NCBI GenBank assembly: GCA_020633495.1
Contig: JACKDR010000002.1
Location: 434,001-498,000, forward strand
Direction of reading: 5' to 3'
Length of the DNA: 64,000 bases
DNA from: Kofleriaceae bacterium
GTDB taxonomy: Bacteria; Myxococcota_A; Polyangia; Haliangiales; Haliangiaceae
The first letter of the stretch is position 1. Each line of letters opens with the position of its first letter. Shown one piece after another: positions 12,232-20,409 of the stretch. The notes under the pieces were generated by a model. It worked only from the letters and a program-made list of their open reading frames with translations. It made no database searches and had not been told where the DNA came from. The translations under genes were made by a program, and so were the position numbers.

Positions 12232-12742
12232 ATCGACCGCGATCTCCAGCTCGAGCCGCTGCACGTCGACCTCGCGCGCGCACGCTGGCGGCCGTCCGCC
12301 GGCTGGGCGTCCGTGATCTCGCCGGCGTACGCGCGGCGCCACCGGGCTGGTCGCCGCCGCGGCCTGGGCCGACGTCGCGATGATGATGGGCGACACCGGA
12401 GCCGCCGGGCTCGGCCTCCTCGTGGTGCTCCACGCCGAGGCCAGCCTGCCCGACGGCGTCGAGGATCGCCGCCTCGGCGCCCACCGCGATCTGTTCCTGC
12501 TCGATCTCGGGCTCGGCCGCGCCGCTCGCCCCGACGCCATCCCGGTGCGCGCGCTCGGCGAGCCGGGCACGGTGGCGCCGGCGGTGGCGCGGCGCGAGGC
12601 GTGGCTGCACCGTCAGCTCGCGCCCTTCGACGGCTCGCTGGCGCGCGCCGCGCGGTTCGCGCTGGCGCTGGCGGCGGCGCGCACCGGCGTGATCGTGGCC
12701 GAGCCGGTGCTCGGCGCGGATCCCGACGCGGCGGTGGAATAG
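12232..12742 (+). pseudogene. Unknown small protein gene with a probable frameshift
   Basis: Codon bias supports coding in one frame from about 12232 (IDRDLQLEPLHVDLARARW) to about 12335 and in the next frame from about 12341 to the stop at 12742 (TGLVAAAAWADVAMMMGDTG...). The two parts would join with a one-base change near 12335-12345. The C-terminal 120 codons from the ATG at 12380 are intact, but no ribosome binding site precedes that ATG. A TAGCAT box lies at 12221-12226, 5 nt before an ATC codon, so the true start is unclear. Function unknown. Confidence 0.45.
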
Positions 12743-12788
12743 CCGCCGACGCCTCGACGTTGTCGCGCACACCGAGAGGGGGTTCGCG

Positions 12789-13688
12789 ATGCGCACCAAG
12801 ATCATCCGGGGCCTGGCGCTGATCGGCGCCGGCTTCGCCGTGCTGTTCGGCCTGCGCCTGGGCTGGGGCTACCTGAGCCACCCCGACGGCGCCGCGCGCC
12901 GGGTCGAGCAGGCCTCCGACCTGTCGGGGTTCGAGCTCGAGAAGCGCAACTACGCCAGCGCCAAGATCGCCCGCAAGGTCGAGGGTGGCGGCGCCGCGGC
13001 GATGGACCAGAAGTACGAGCGCGTCGCCGACGTCCGCGCCCACACCCGCGACTTCGAGCGCGAGGAGGCGGCGCTGCGCGCCGCCGCCGCCGCGCAGCAG
13101 GGCGTGATCCAGCTCGAGCAGAAGGACGGCGTCGCCGGCGGCCGGGTCCTGCACCTGGCGATCGGCGTCGATCCGGCGCGCTTCGACGCCCTCGTCGAGC
13201 AGGTGCGGGCCGTCGGCGCCACCGCCTACCTCCACGTCGAGAAGCAGGACCGCACCAACGAGTTCAAGCAGCTCGAGGCGCGGCGGACCTCGCTCGAGGC
13301 GGCGCGCGACGCGCTGATCGGCCTCAAGGGCCGCAGCGGCACGATCGAGGAGCTGGTCGCGCTCGAGGATCGCATCCTCGACGTCCACCAGCAGCTGCAG
13401 CAGCTCGGCGTCTCGCTCGGTGAGTTCGACGAGGTCAACGAGCTGTGCACGGTCAAGGTCACGCTGGCCGAGCAGGGCGCGCCGGTGACCTACGCCGGCC
13501 AGGTCATCCCGCTGTGGCGCCGCGCCGAGGTCGCGTTCCGCTGGGCCCTGCCGGTGTACCTGCGCCTGCTCGGCACCGTGCTGTGCGGCGCGCTGGTCGT
13601 GCTGGTGCTGCTCGTCCTCGGCGAGCGGGTCGGCGCGCTGCAGAAGATCGTCGCGCGCGTCGAGCCGCCGCGCCCGCCGGCCGGGTAG
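12789..13688 (+). CDS. DUF4349 domain-containing membrane protein
   Basis: 299-aa envelope protein of the DUF4349 family (function unknown). Seen: N-terminal TM anchor (GLALIGAGFAVLFGLRLGW), a periplasmic alpha/beta and coiled-coil region (about 50-245, including VLHLAIGVDPARFDALVEQV and a long helical segment around RRTSLEAARDALIG), and a C-terminal TM (LRLLGTVLCGALVVLVLLVL). GAGAGGGGG lies upstream of the ATG. It ends 5 nt from the convergent methyltransferase stop. Confidence 0.85.
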   Translation: MRTKIIRGLALIGAGFAVLFGLRLGWGYLSHPDGAARRVEQASDLSGFELEKRNYASAKIARKVEGGGAAAMDQKYERVADVRAHTRDFEREEAALRAAAAAQQGVIQLEQKDGVAGGRVLHLAIGVDPARFDALVEQVRAVGATAYLHVEKQDRTNEFKQLEARRTSLEAARDALIGLKGRSGTIEELVALEDRILDVHQQLQQLGVSLGEFDEVNELCTVKVTLAEQGAPVTYAGQVIPLWRRAEVAFRWALPVYLRLLGTVLCGALVVLVLLVLGERVGALQKIVARVEPPRPPAG

Positions 13689-13693
13689 CCCGC

Positions 13694-14386
13694 TCAGCGG
13701 CGCCGCAGCAGGTAGCCGCGCTCGTGGCCGCAGGTGGTCTCGGCGACCGGCGCGAAGCCGTGCGGCGCGAACAGCCGCGGCGCCAGGTCGACCGGCCACG
13801 GCACCTCGTCGGTGTAGATCCACTTGCCGACCGCGCGCAGCGTCGCGCGGAAGGCGCGGTAGCGGACGGTGTCGACCGGCACCAGGATCGCGAGCAGCCC
13901 GCCGGGGGCGACCGCGCGGGCGTGCGCGGCGACGACGCGCGCCTGGTCGGGTCCGTGGAAGTGCTCGACGACGCCGCCCGAGTGCACGAGATCGAACGTG
14001 GCGCCGCGATCGAAGTCGAGCAGGTCGCCGGCGACGTGCTCGACGCGATCGAGCAGGCCGCGCGCCGACCACAGCCGGCGCGACAGGCCACGCGCCGAGC
14101 GGTTGCGCTCGACCAGGGTGGCGTGGCCGCCGAACGCCTCGACCAGGCGCAGCGACGCGTGCCCGGTGCCGGCGCCGAGCTCGAGCACGCGCGGCGACGC
14201 CGGCAGCGCGACGCCGGCGAGCAGGCGGCGGTACGCGGCGAAGACCTGGCGGATGCGGATCGCCTCGACGAGGTTGCGGCGGCGGCCGATCGTGGCGAAG
14301 TGATCGTCCCAGTTGGTGGCGATGATCGAGTGGGGCGCGGCGGGCGCGGGCACGGGCGCGGAGGGAGCGGCGGGAGAGGTGGGCAT
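13694..14386 (-). CDS. SAM-dependent methyltransferase
   Basis: 230-aa class I methyltransferase of unknown substrate. Motif I is VLELGAGTGHASLRL (about 70), then the acidic motif II residue in TLVERN, FDLVHSGGVVEHF (motif IV region) and VAPGGLLAILVPVD. The frame is open upstream, but ATG 14386 is chosen because codon use and protein character change there. Divergent from the glycosyltransferase gene. Confidence 0.82.
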   Translation of the reverse strand: MPTSPAAPSAPVPAPAAPHSIIATNWDDHFATIGRRRNLVEAIRIRQVFAAYRRLLAGVALPASPRVLELGAGTGHASLRLVEAFGGHATLVERNRSARGLSRRLWSARGLLDRVEHVAGDLLDFDRGATFDLVHSGGVVEHFHGPDQARVVAAHARAVAPGGLLAILVPVDTVRYRAFRATLRAVGKWIYTDEVPWPVDLAPRLFAPHGFAPVAETTCGHERGYLLRRR

Positions 14387-14523
14387 GCCGGGCGGTACTG
14401 CGACCGGCGTGCCGTGACGTCGGACCCGTCGATCCCGCGGGTTGCGCGGCGCGAGCGACGAACGTCCACCACCTCGCTGTCCGTGGTTCGACCTCCGCCA
14501 CCAGGCCGCGACGGCACGATCTG

Positions 14524-14573
14524 GCAACCCCGATCGGCGTGGCGCGGGCGCCACCGTCGCGACGCGGGGTTGC
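14524..14573. repeat. Nested inverted repeat in the divergent intergenic region
   Basis: Outer arms GCAACCCC (14524-14531) and GGGGTTGC (14566-14573) enclose an inner GTGGCG/CGCCAC pair (14539-14544 and 14549-14554). The structure is centred about 77 bp upstream of the predicted sigma-54 start site at 14625, where an activator site would be expected. Confidence 0.4.
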
Positions 14574-14598
14574 GCGCGGTGTGGCCGCCGGTTCACGG

Positions 14599-14614
14599 CG
14601 GCACGTCGGTTGCT
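14599..14614 (+). promoter_or_regulatory. Sigma-54 (-24/-12) promoter candidate
   Basis: CGGCACGTCGGTTGCT matches TGGCACG-N4-TTGCW in all but the first base, with GG and GC exactly 10 nt apart. The predicted start site is near 14625, 3 nt before the ATG at 14628. Confidence 0.55.
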
Positions 14615-14627
14615 GAAGCCACGGCCG

Positions 14628-15732
14628 ATGTCCGAACGAGTCCTCCTGCTGTACAGCCCCGCCGGCGGTGGTCACCGCGCCGCCGCGCACGCCGTCGCCG
14701 ACGCGGTGCGCGCCGCGTCGCCCGCCGCGGTCACCGAGGTGCGCGACGTCTGCGAGTTCGCGCCGTCGTGGTTCCGCTACGACCACGCGTGGTCGCTGAT
14801 CCAGCGCCACGGCGGTCGCACCTGGGACTGGATGTTCGACGCCACCGACCGCACCGAGGTCCGCGCGCTGCAGCGCGTGCGGCTGCCGCTGCACGCCGCG
14901 GTGTTCGCCGGCCTCGACCGGCACCTGCGGGCGACGCGCCCGACCCACGTCGTGTGCACGCACTACCTGCCGGCGCTCGCGCTGGCGCGCGTGCGCGCCG
15001 ACGTGGCGCTGCGCGCGATCACCGTCGTCACCGATCACCAGATCCACCGCGCCTGGCTCACCCCCGGCGTCGACGCCTACTGCGTCGCCGACGACGCCGC
15101 GGCGCGGGCGCTGGCGCGTCGCGACCCCGCGGTCGCCGTCGAGGTCACCGGCATCCCGGTGGCGCGCGCCGCCGCCATGCCGGTGCGCGCGATCGCGGCG
15201 GACGCGCCCGCCGCCGCGTCCTGGCGCTGCTCGGCGGCGTGCCCGCCGCCGACGCGGTCGCCGCGCTGACCGCGCTGGCCCCGGTGGTCGCGGCGGGCCA
15301 CGCCTGCACGTGCTGACCGGCGACGAGCCGGCGGTGCGCGCTGCGGCGCGCGCCTGGCAGCCGCGCCCGGCGTCGAGGTCGCGGCGCGCGCCGACGGCCT
15401 GCTGCGCGCGCTCGACGCCGCCGACGTCGTCGTGACCAAGGCCGGCGGCCTGATCGTCAGCGAGTGCCTGGCCCGGGGCGCGCCCTGGTGCTGCCGTTCG
15501 CCGCGCCCGGCCAGGAGCGCGGCAACCTGCGCCACGCCGTCGACGTCGGCGCCGCGGTGCGCCCGCCGAGCTCGCCGACACCGGCGCGGTGGTCGCCGAG
15601 CTGCTGGCCGAGCCTGGCCGCCTGCGCCGCATGGGCGCGCGGGCCCGGATGGCGTCGCGCCCCGACGCCGCCGACGCGGTGGCGCGCTGCGTGCTCGCCG
15701 ACGTCGCCGAGGAGCGTCGCCGTGTCGCGTGA
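14628..15732 (+). pseudogene. MGDG-synthase/MurG-like glycosyltransferase, multiply frameshifted
   Basis: The intact first ~190 codons start MSERVLLLYSPAGGGHRAAA, the N-terminal motif of MGDG-synthase-type glycosyltransferases, with VVTDHQIHRAWL later. From about 15210 the reading jumps between frames: RRRVLALLGGVPAADAVAAL, then HVLTGDEPAVRAA, then VVVTKAGGLIVSECLARGA, then VLPFAAPGQERGNLRHAVD, then ELADTGAVVAELLAEPGRLR up to a TGA at 15730. These pieces are in the right order for the C-terminal UDP-sugar binding domain (DVVVTKAGG...), so at least four single-base indels interrupt one gene. Either it is a recent pseudogene or the sequence here is unpolished. Confidence 0.7.
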
Positions 15733-16080
15733 CGCCAGCGCGCTCGACACCGCGGTCGCGCTCGGCGGCGTCGCCGCGGCGTCGCTGGCGCTGGCGCCGG
15801 TGACCGCGGCGGCGTGGCTGTGGAGCGCGGCGTCGCGCGCCGCGCTGGTGGCGACGCTCGGGCCGCGGCTGGCCGGGCTCGGCGTCCGCGGTCGCCCGCG
15901 CGCGGTCACGCCGCTGGGCGGCAGCCGCAGCAACGCGGTGTACCGGGTCGCGCTCGACCGCGTCGGCGCCGCCGGCGCGCCGCGCACCGTGATCGTCAAG
16001 CAGGCGCTGCCGCTGGGCACAGTGCTGGCGACCGCGCGCGCTGGGTCAGGCCGCAGCCGTTCGCCGCGCGCTGACGCCGC
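15722..16080 (+). pseudogene. Phosphotransferase (APH-like) N-terminal fragment
   Basis: A GTG start overlapping the glycosyltransferase end opens a frame with a hydrophobic N-terminus and then VTPLGGSRSNAVYRVAL and VIVKQALPLGTVLA, resembling the start of the N-lobe of aminoglycoside-phosphotransferase-like kinases. Near 16033 the frame is lost; the next frame reads ARWVRPQPFAAR, which looks like the natural continuation. The catalytic HGD and DxD parts are absent from the window, so this is a fragment. Confidence 0.5.
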
Positions 16081-16133
16081 AGCCCGCGCGACCGCAGGCC
16101 AGGCGCTGGCGCGCCGCGTCGCGTGGACGCGGC

Positions 16134-16586
16134 GTGCGCGCGGTGCTGTCGTCGCTGGGCCTGGTGGCCGGCGCGCGCCACCGGGTGATCACCCGCGCCG
16201 GCGCCGGCGTCGTGGTCGACGCCGAGCTCGAGCGGGTGCGCGCGGCGCACGCGGTCGTGGTCGAGCCGTCGCGCAGCACGATCACCGCGGCCACCGGCGG
16301 CGAGGTCCGCGTCGATCGGGGCCGGCCGCTGGCCTGCGAGCTGCTGGCGGCGCTGGTCGAGGCCCAGGGCGCCGCGGTCAGCGCCGAGCAGCTGTTCCTC
16401 GGCGTCTGGGGCGGTCACGAGTACCACCCGCTCCGCCATCGCAACACCGTGTACGTCGCGGTCAAGCGGCTGCGCCAGACCCTGCGGACGCTGCTCGAGG
16501 ATGACCGCGAGCTGATCGAGACCACCGCGGCGGGGTGGCGGCTCGTCGATCACGTCGACGTCGCGGTGATCCGGCCCGAGCCCTGA
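16134..16586 (+). CDS. Winged-helix (OmpR/PhoB C-terminal type) DNA-binding protein, possibly truncated
   Basis: 150-aa ORF with good codon bias. The last ~100 residues fit a trans_reg_C winged helix: RPLACELLAALVEAQGAAVS, EQLFLGVWGGHEYHPLRHRN, TVYVAVKRLRQTLRTLLEDD and a wing ending AAGWRLVDHVD. It has no receiver domain and no convincing ribosome binding site, and the sequence before it is broken phosphotransferase, so it may be the C-terminal end of a larger regulator. Confidence 0.6.
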   Translation: MRAVLSSLGLVAGARHRVITRAGAGVVVDAELERVRAAHAVVVEPSRSTITAATGGEVRVDRGRPLACELLAALVEAQGAAVSAEQLFLGVWGGHEYHPLRHRNTVYVAVKRLRQTLRTLLEDDRELIETTAAGWRLVDHVDVAVIRPEP

Positions 16587-16685
16587 CCGGCGCGCCGGCG
16601 CCAGCGCCGCCGGTCACGCGGTTGACGTCGTCACCCTGCTGACGTCGCGATCGGCGCAAGTCACCGTCCTCACGGTCGCCTCGCG

Positions 16686-16701
16686 AGGCACGGCGCTTGC
16701 T
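16686..16701 (+). promoter_or_regulatory. Sigma-54 (-24/-12) promoter candidate
   Basis: AGGCACGGCGCTTGCT matches the TGGCACG-N4-TTGCW consensus except the first base; GG-N10-GC spacing is exact. The predicted start near 16712 is 3 nt before the ATG at 16715. A short palindrome TGACG-T-CGTCA (16623-16633) lies about 84 bp upstream of it. Confidence 0.5.
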
Positions 16702-16714
16702 GTCCTCGTCGACC

Positions 16715-17575
16715 ATGAGGTGCACGAACGTAGCGGCCGCAACCGGGTGCTCGTCGTGGGTCGCGCGGGCCGCGCTGGCGGTCGTGATCGCGGTCGGCGC
16801 GGGGTGCGCGGTCTCCGACATCCCCTCCACGCCCGCGGCCACCGCCGCGGTGGCGCAGGCGCTGGTGGTCGAGTGCAACGAGGCCACCCTCGGCCAGGCC
16901 TGCGACAGCGACGACAGCGCGTGCACCGTCGAGGAGTGCCAGCGGGTCGGGCCCGGCGTCGGCTGCGTCCTGGTCGAGCTGGCCGCCGACGGCACCGCGT
17001 GCGGCTCCGACGGCGATCCGTGCTCGCTCGACACCTGCGCCGCGGGCGTGTGCGGCCACACCCCGCTCGAGGTCGGCGCGCTCTGCTACGACGGCGCCTG
17101 GTGCACGGTCGGCGAGCGCTGCGACGCCGACGGCGTCTGCGGCGGCGGCGACGTGCTGTGCGACGACGGCGATCCGTGCACCGCCGACCTGTGCGACGTC
17201 GTCGAGGGCTGCGTCTTCGTCCCGATCGACGGCTGCGGCCGCCCCGGCGGGAGCGGCGATCCGCCCGGCGGCGGCGCCGCGGTCGCCCCCCCCGCCGCCG
17301 GCGTCGACGCCGGCGTCGCGACGCTGCTGCTCGGCGTCGTCGCGATCAACCTCGCCGCCGCGCTGCCGGTGGTGCCGGCGCAGCTCGGCGTCCAGGAGTC
17401 GGCGATCGTCGTCGCCCTGGCCGCCGGCGGCGTCGCCACCGCGCCGGCCCTGGCGTGCGCGCTCGCCTACCGCGCCGCGCACGCCATCCCGCTCGTCACC
17501 GTCGGCCTGCCGGCGCTGGCCAGCCTCGGGCTCGGCCGCGCCGGCGCGGCGGCCGCTACCGCAGCTCGCGCTTGA
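16715..17575 (+). CDS. Chimeric ORF: Cys-rich lipoprotein fused to the end of a flippase-like membrane protein
   Basis: 286-aa ORF with two unrelated halves. Residues 1-~185 form a lipoprotein (lipobox VGAGC) with repeated Cys/Asp modules such as CDSDDSACTVEEC, CGSDGDPCSLDTC and CDDGDPCTADLC, ending in a Gly/Pro-rich linker. From about 17290 the sequence becomes hydrophobic (TLLLGVVAINLAAALPVVPA, LGVQESAIVVALAAGGVATA, YRAAHAIPLVTVGLPALASL), which resembles the last helices of lysylphosphatidylglycerol-synthase/AglD-type (UPF0104) transporters. The junction lies next to a run of C. A deletion or misassembly joining two genes is more likely than a natural fusion. It overlaps the convergent acyl-CoA synthetase by 20 nt. 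Confidence 0.6.
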   Translation: MRCTNVAAATGCSSWVARAALAVVIAVGAGCAVSDIPSTPAATAAVAQALVVECNEATLGQACDSDDSACTVEECQRVGPGVGCVLVELAADGTACGSDGDPCSLDTCAAGVCGHTPLEVGALCYDGAWCTVGERCDADGVCGGGDVLCDDGDPCTADLCDVVEGCVFVPIDGCGRPGGSGDPPGGGAAVAPPAAGVDAGVATLLLGVVAINLAAALPVVPAQLGVQESAIVVALAAGGVATAPALACALAYRAAHAIPLVTVGLPALASLGLGRAGAAAATAARA

Positions 17576-19082
17576 GGATCTTGCCGGTCGGGCCCTTGGG
17601 CAGGGCGTCGCGGAACTCGACGATCCGCGGGTACTTGTACGCGGCCAGCTTCTCCTTGCAGTAGGCGATGATGTCCTCGGCGGCGACCTTGGCGTCGGGC
17701 TTGATCGCCAGCACCGCCTTGACCTCCTCGCCGTGCGACTCGTGCGGCACGCCGATCACCGCCGCCTCGAGCACCGCGGGGTGGCCGTACAGGACCTCCT
17801 CGATCTCGCGCGGGTACACGTTGAAGCCGCCGCGGATGATCATGTCCTTCTTGCGATCGACGATGTAGTAGAAGCCGTCGGCGTCGCGCTGCGCGATGTC
17901 GCCGCTGGCGAACCAGCCGTCCTTGATCGCCTCCGCGGTGGCCTCGGCGCGGTTCCAGTAGCCCTTCATGACGTTGTGGCCCTTGATCTGGATCTCGCCC
18001 GGGGTGTCGGTCGCGGTGACGACCTTGCCGTCGGCGTCGATCAGCCGGAACTCGACGCCCCAGATCGGCAGGCCGATCGAGCCGGCCTTCTTGTTGCCGG
18101 GCTGGTTGAACGACGCCACCGGCGACGTCTCCGACAGGCCGTAGCCCTCGAGGATGTCGACCTCGAACTTCTTGTCGAAGGCGCTCATGACCTCGACCGG
18201 CATCGCGGCGCCGCCCGAGGCGCAGTGCTGCAGCGACGCGAGCATCGCCGGCGTGACCTCGGGGTGGTGCAGCAGCGCGAAGTACATCGTCGGCACGCCG
18301 GCGAAGAACTTCACCTTGTGCTTCTCGATCAGCTGCGCCGCCGCCAGCGGCTCGAACCGCGGCATCAGCACCAGCGTGCCGCCGCCGCGGATCGTCGCGT
18401 TCTGCATGACGGTCTGGCCGAACGAGTGGAACAGCGGCAGCACCACCATGACGACGGCGTCGTCGGGCGGGTACGGCAGCGGCAGGCTGTTCATGTACTC
18501 GGCGTTGAACAGCAGGTTGAAGTGCGACAGCTCGGCGCCCTTGGGCTTGCCGGTGGTGCCCGAGGTGTAGAGGATCACCGCGGTGTCGTCGGCGTTGGTC
18601 GCCGGCACGGCGTCGACCGGGGTCGCCGGCATCGAGATCGCCGAGAAGTTGTGGACGCCGTCGGGCGCGGTCACGTCGGCGCGGTCCTGCTTGACGACGA
18701 TCAGGTGCTTGCAGCCGGTCGATCGCGCGAAGCCGGCGCGCGCCTGCTCGAAGAAGCCCTCCCACACCACCAGCGCGACCGCCTCGGAGTCGTCGAGGTG
18801 GTAGTGGATCTCGTCGGGGGTCAGCAGGACGTTGAGCGGCACCACCGGGCACGCCGCGTAGTGGCTGCCGAAGTACGCGATCGTGAACTGCGGCACGTTG
18901 GGCAGCATCAGCGCGACGTGCTGGCCGGGCTTGACGCCCAGGCCGTGCAGCGCGCCCGCGAACTTGCGGGCGAAGCCGTCCACCATCTGGTAGGGCAGGA
19001 CGACGTCGTTGATGACGATGGCGGGCTTGCTCGGGTGCCGCTTGGCGGCCTCGGACAGCAGCGTGGCGAGATTCAGGCTCAT
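17556..19082 (-). CDS. Long-chain fatty acid--CoA ligase family (AMP-binding) protein
   Basis: 508-aa member of the ANL superfamily that adenylates a carboxylic acid and forms its CoA thioester. Seen: P-loop ILYTSGTTGKPKGAE (about 160), GYGLSETSPV (about 305), the hinge region SGDIAQRDADGFYYIVDRKKDMIIRG (A8 core) and the catalytic Lys in GPTGKILKRELR at the C-terminus. Start at ATG 19082 because GGAGGGG lies just upstream and the family N-terminus aligns. Acyl substrate cannot be assigned; medium/long-chain FadD-like is most likely. Confidence 0.93.
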   Translation of the reverse strand: MSLNLATLLSEAAKRHPSKPAIVINDVVLPYQMVDGFARKFAGALHGLGVKPGQHVALMLPNVPQFTIAYFGSHYAACPVVPLNVLLTPDEIHYHLDDSEAVALVVWEGFFEQARAGFARSTGCKHLIVVKQDRADVTAPDGVHNFSAISMPATPVDAVPATNADDTAVILYTSGTTGKPKGAELSHFNLLFNAEYMNSLPLPYPPDDAVVMVVLPLFHSFGQTVMQNATIRGGGTLVLMPRFEPLAAAQLIEKHKVKFFAGVPTMYFALLHHPEVTPAMLASLQHCASGGAAMPVEVMSAFDKKFEVDILEGYGLSETSPVASFNQPGNKKAGSIGLPIWGVEFRLIDADGKVVTATDTPGEIQIKGHNVMKGYWNRAEATAEAIKDGWFASGDIAQRDADGFYYIVDRKKDMIIRGGFNVYPREIEEVLYGHPAVLEAAVIGVPHESHGEEVKAVLAIKPDAKVAAEDIIAYCKEKLAAYKYPRIVEFRDALPKGPTGKILKRELR

Positions 19083-19107
19083 GGCCCCCTCCGGGTGGTG
19101 AGGGGGG

Positions 19108-19115
19108 ATCCTATA
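19108..19115 (-). promoter_or_regulatory. -10 region (TATAGGAT) of acyl-CoA synthetase gene
   Basis: TATAGG/TAGGAT on the minus strand lies between the lipoprotein stop and the acyl-CoA synthetase start, giving a leader of about 20 nt that contains the ribosome binding site. Confidence 0.35.
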
Positions 19116-19125
19116 CACGCCGCGG

Positions 19126-20355
19126 CTAGGGCTGTACCCCGATCGCACCGGTGATCGCGGTGTAGCCGGTGCCGGTCGACTGCAGGCCGAGGTCGGTCAC
19201 CGTGGCGCCGGCGCCGAAGCGCATGCGGCGGACCCCGGCGAGCTCGGCGATCAGCACCAGGCCGCGCTGGCCGCCGCGCTCGATCATCACCGCGTCGCCG
19301 GGCAGCTGCGGCGCGGCGCCGGCGTAGGCGACCTCGCCGCGCAGCGTGAACGGGGTGGCGGCGTCGGGCGCGTAGTCGAGGACGAAGACCGCGTCGCCGT
19401 AGCCGCTGACCACCAGCGCGGCGTCGTCGAACGGCGACGCCACGATCGCGACCGGATCCTCGACCGGCGTGATCACCTGGGTCGTCGTGACCGCGTCGCC
19501 GGCGACGGCGGCGACCGCGACCCGGTTGGGCAGGCCGCTGAACTCGCTGTTGTCGCCGACCAGGACGTGGCGGCCGTTCGCGGTCATCGCGGTGGCCGCG
19601 ACGATGGCCTGGTCGTCGGGGAACAGGGGATCGCCGTCGAGCAGCCCCGGCGGCTCGGTGGTCCAGTCGAGCAGGTCGACGGTGTCGCCGGCCGGCGAGT
19701 CGCCGACGTCGGTCGCGACCAGGACCGCGCGCTCGCCCCGCAGGTGCAGCCCGGCGGCCAGCTTGGTCGGGAACCACAGGCCGAGATCGGTCAGGCTGCC
19801 GTCGCAGCCGATCGCGACCCGGTAGATGCCGCCGCCGTTGTTGCGCCAGTTGGGATCGATCACGTAGGCGAGGTCGCCGGCGGGGTCGACGACGACGCGC
19901 TCGGCGTAGAACGAGCCGGTGAAGCGCGCGTGGACCACGACCGGGGTGTCGCCGTCGAAGCGGAAGACGCCCAGCGAGCCGTCGTCCTGGGCGACCAGGC
20001 CGACCTCGCCATCGGGCGTGAACGCGATCGCGCCCCGGGTCGCCCGGCCCATCGTGAAGGGCGCGCCGGTCGGGCCGCTCGGCGTGCCGTCGGCGGCGAG
20101 GTCGAGCACGGTCCAGGTCGAGGCCTGGCCGCCGCCGGCGTCATAGGGCAGCGACACCACGACCTTGCGCGCGCGATCGGCGGGCGCCGCGGCCCGCGGG
20201 CACGGGTTGGCGTCCGGCGCCGGGGCGGCGTCGACGGTGGCCGCGGCGTCGGGCGTCCCGGTCGAGGTGTCGTCGCCGCCGCAGGCGGCCAGGGCGCCGG
20301 CCGCGCCGGTGGCGAGGATGGCGGCAAGGGACGGCACGAGCGGGGCGCGACGCAT
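19126..20355 (-). CDS. Putative lipoprotein, beta-propeller-like
   Basis: 409-aa predicted lipoprotein, function unknown. Signal peptide with lipobox ALAAC (about residue 24), an Ala/Asp/Pro linker (DAAATVDAAPAPDANPC), then propeller-like repeats (GAIAFTPDGEVGLVAQDDGS, AIVASPFDDAALVVSGYGDA). No catalytic residues recognised. A TAGCCT box 6 nt before the ATG suggests leaderless transcription. Divergent from the first of three tandem paralogues. Confidence 0.72.
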   Translation of the reverse strand: MRRAPLVPSLAAILATGAAGALAACGGDDTSTGTPDAAATVDAAPAPDANPCPRAAAPADRARKVVVSLPYDAGGGQASTWTVLDLAADGTPSGPTGAPFTMGRATRGAIAFTPDGEVGLVAQDDGSLGVFRFDGDTPVVVHARFTGSFYAERVVVDPAGDLAYVIDPNWRNNGGGIYRVAIGCDGSLTDLGLWFPTKLAAGLHLRGERAVLVATDVGDSPAGDTVDLLDWTTEPPGLLDGDPLFPDDQAIVAATAMTANGRHVLVGDNSEFSGLPNRVAVAAVAGDAVTTTQVITPVEDPVAIVASPFDDAALVVSGYGDAVFVLDYAPDAATPFTLRGEVAYAGAAPQLPGDAVMIERGGQRGLVLIAELAGVRRMRFGAGATVTDLGLQSTGTGYTAITGAIGVQP

Positions 20356-20361
20356 CGGCGC

Positions 20362-20367
20362 AGGCTA
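20362..20367 (-). promoter_or_regulatory. -10 box (TAGCCT) of leaderless gene
   Basis: TAGCCT is 6 nt before the ATG at 20355. Confidence 0.45.
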
Positions 20368-20409
20368 CACCGGGATGCCGCGGCGCCGTCCACCGGTTAG
20401 ACCTGTACC

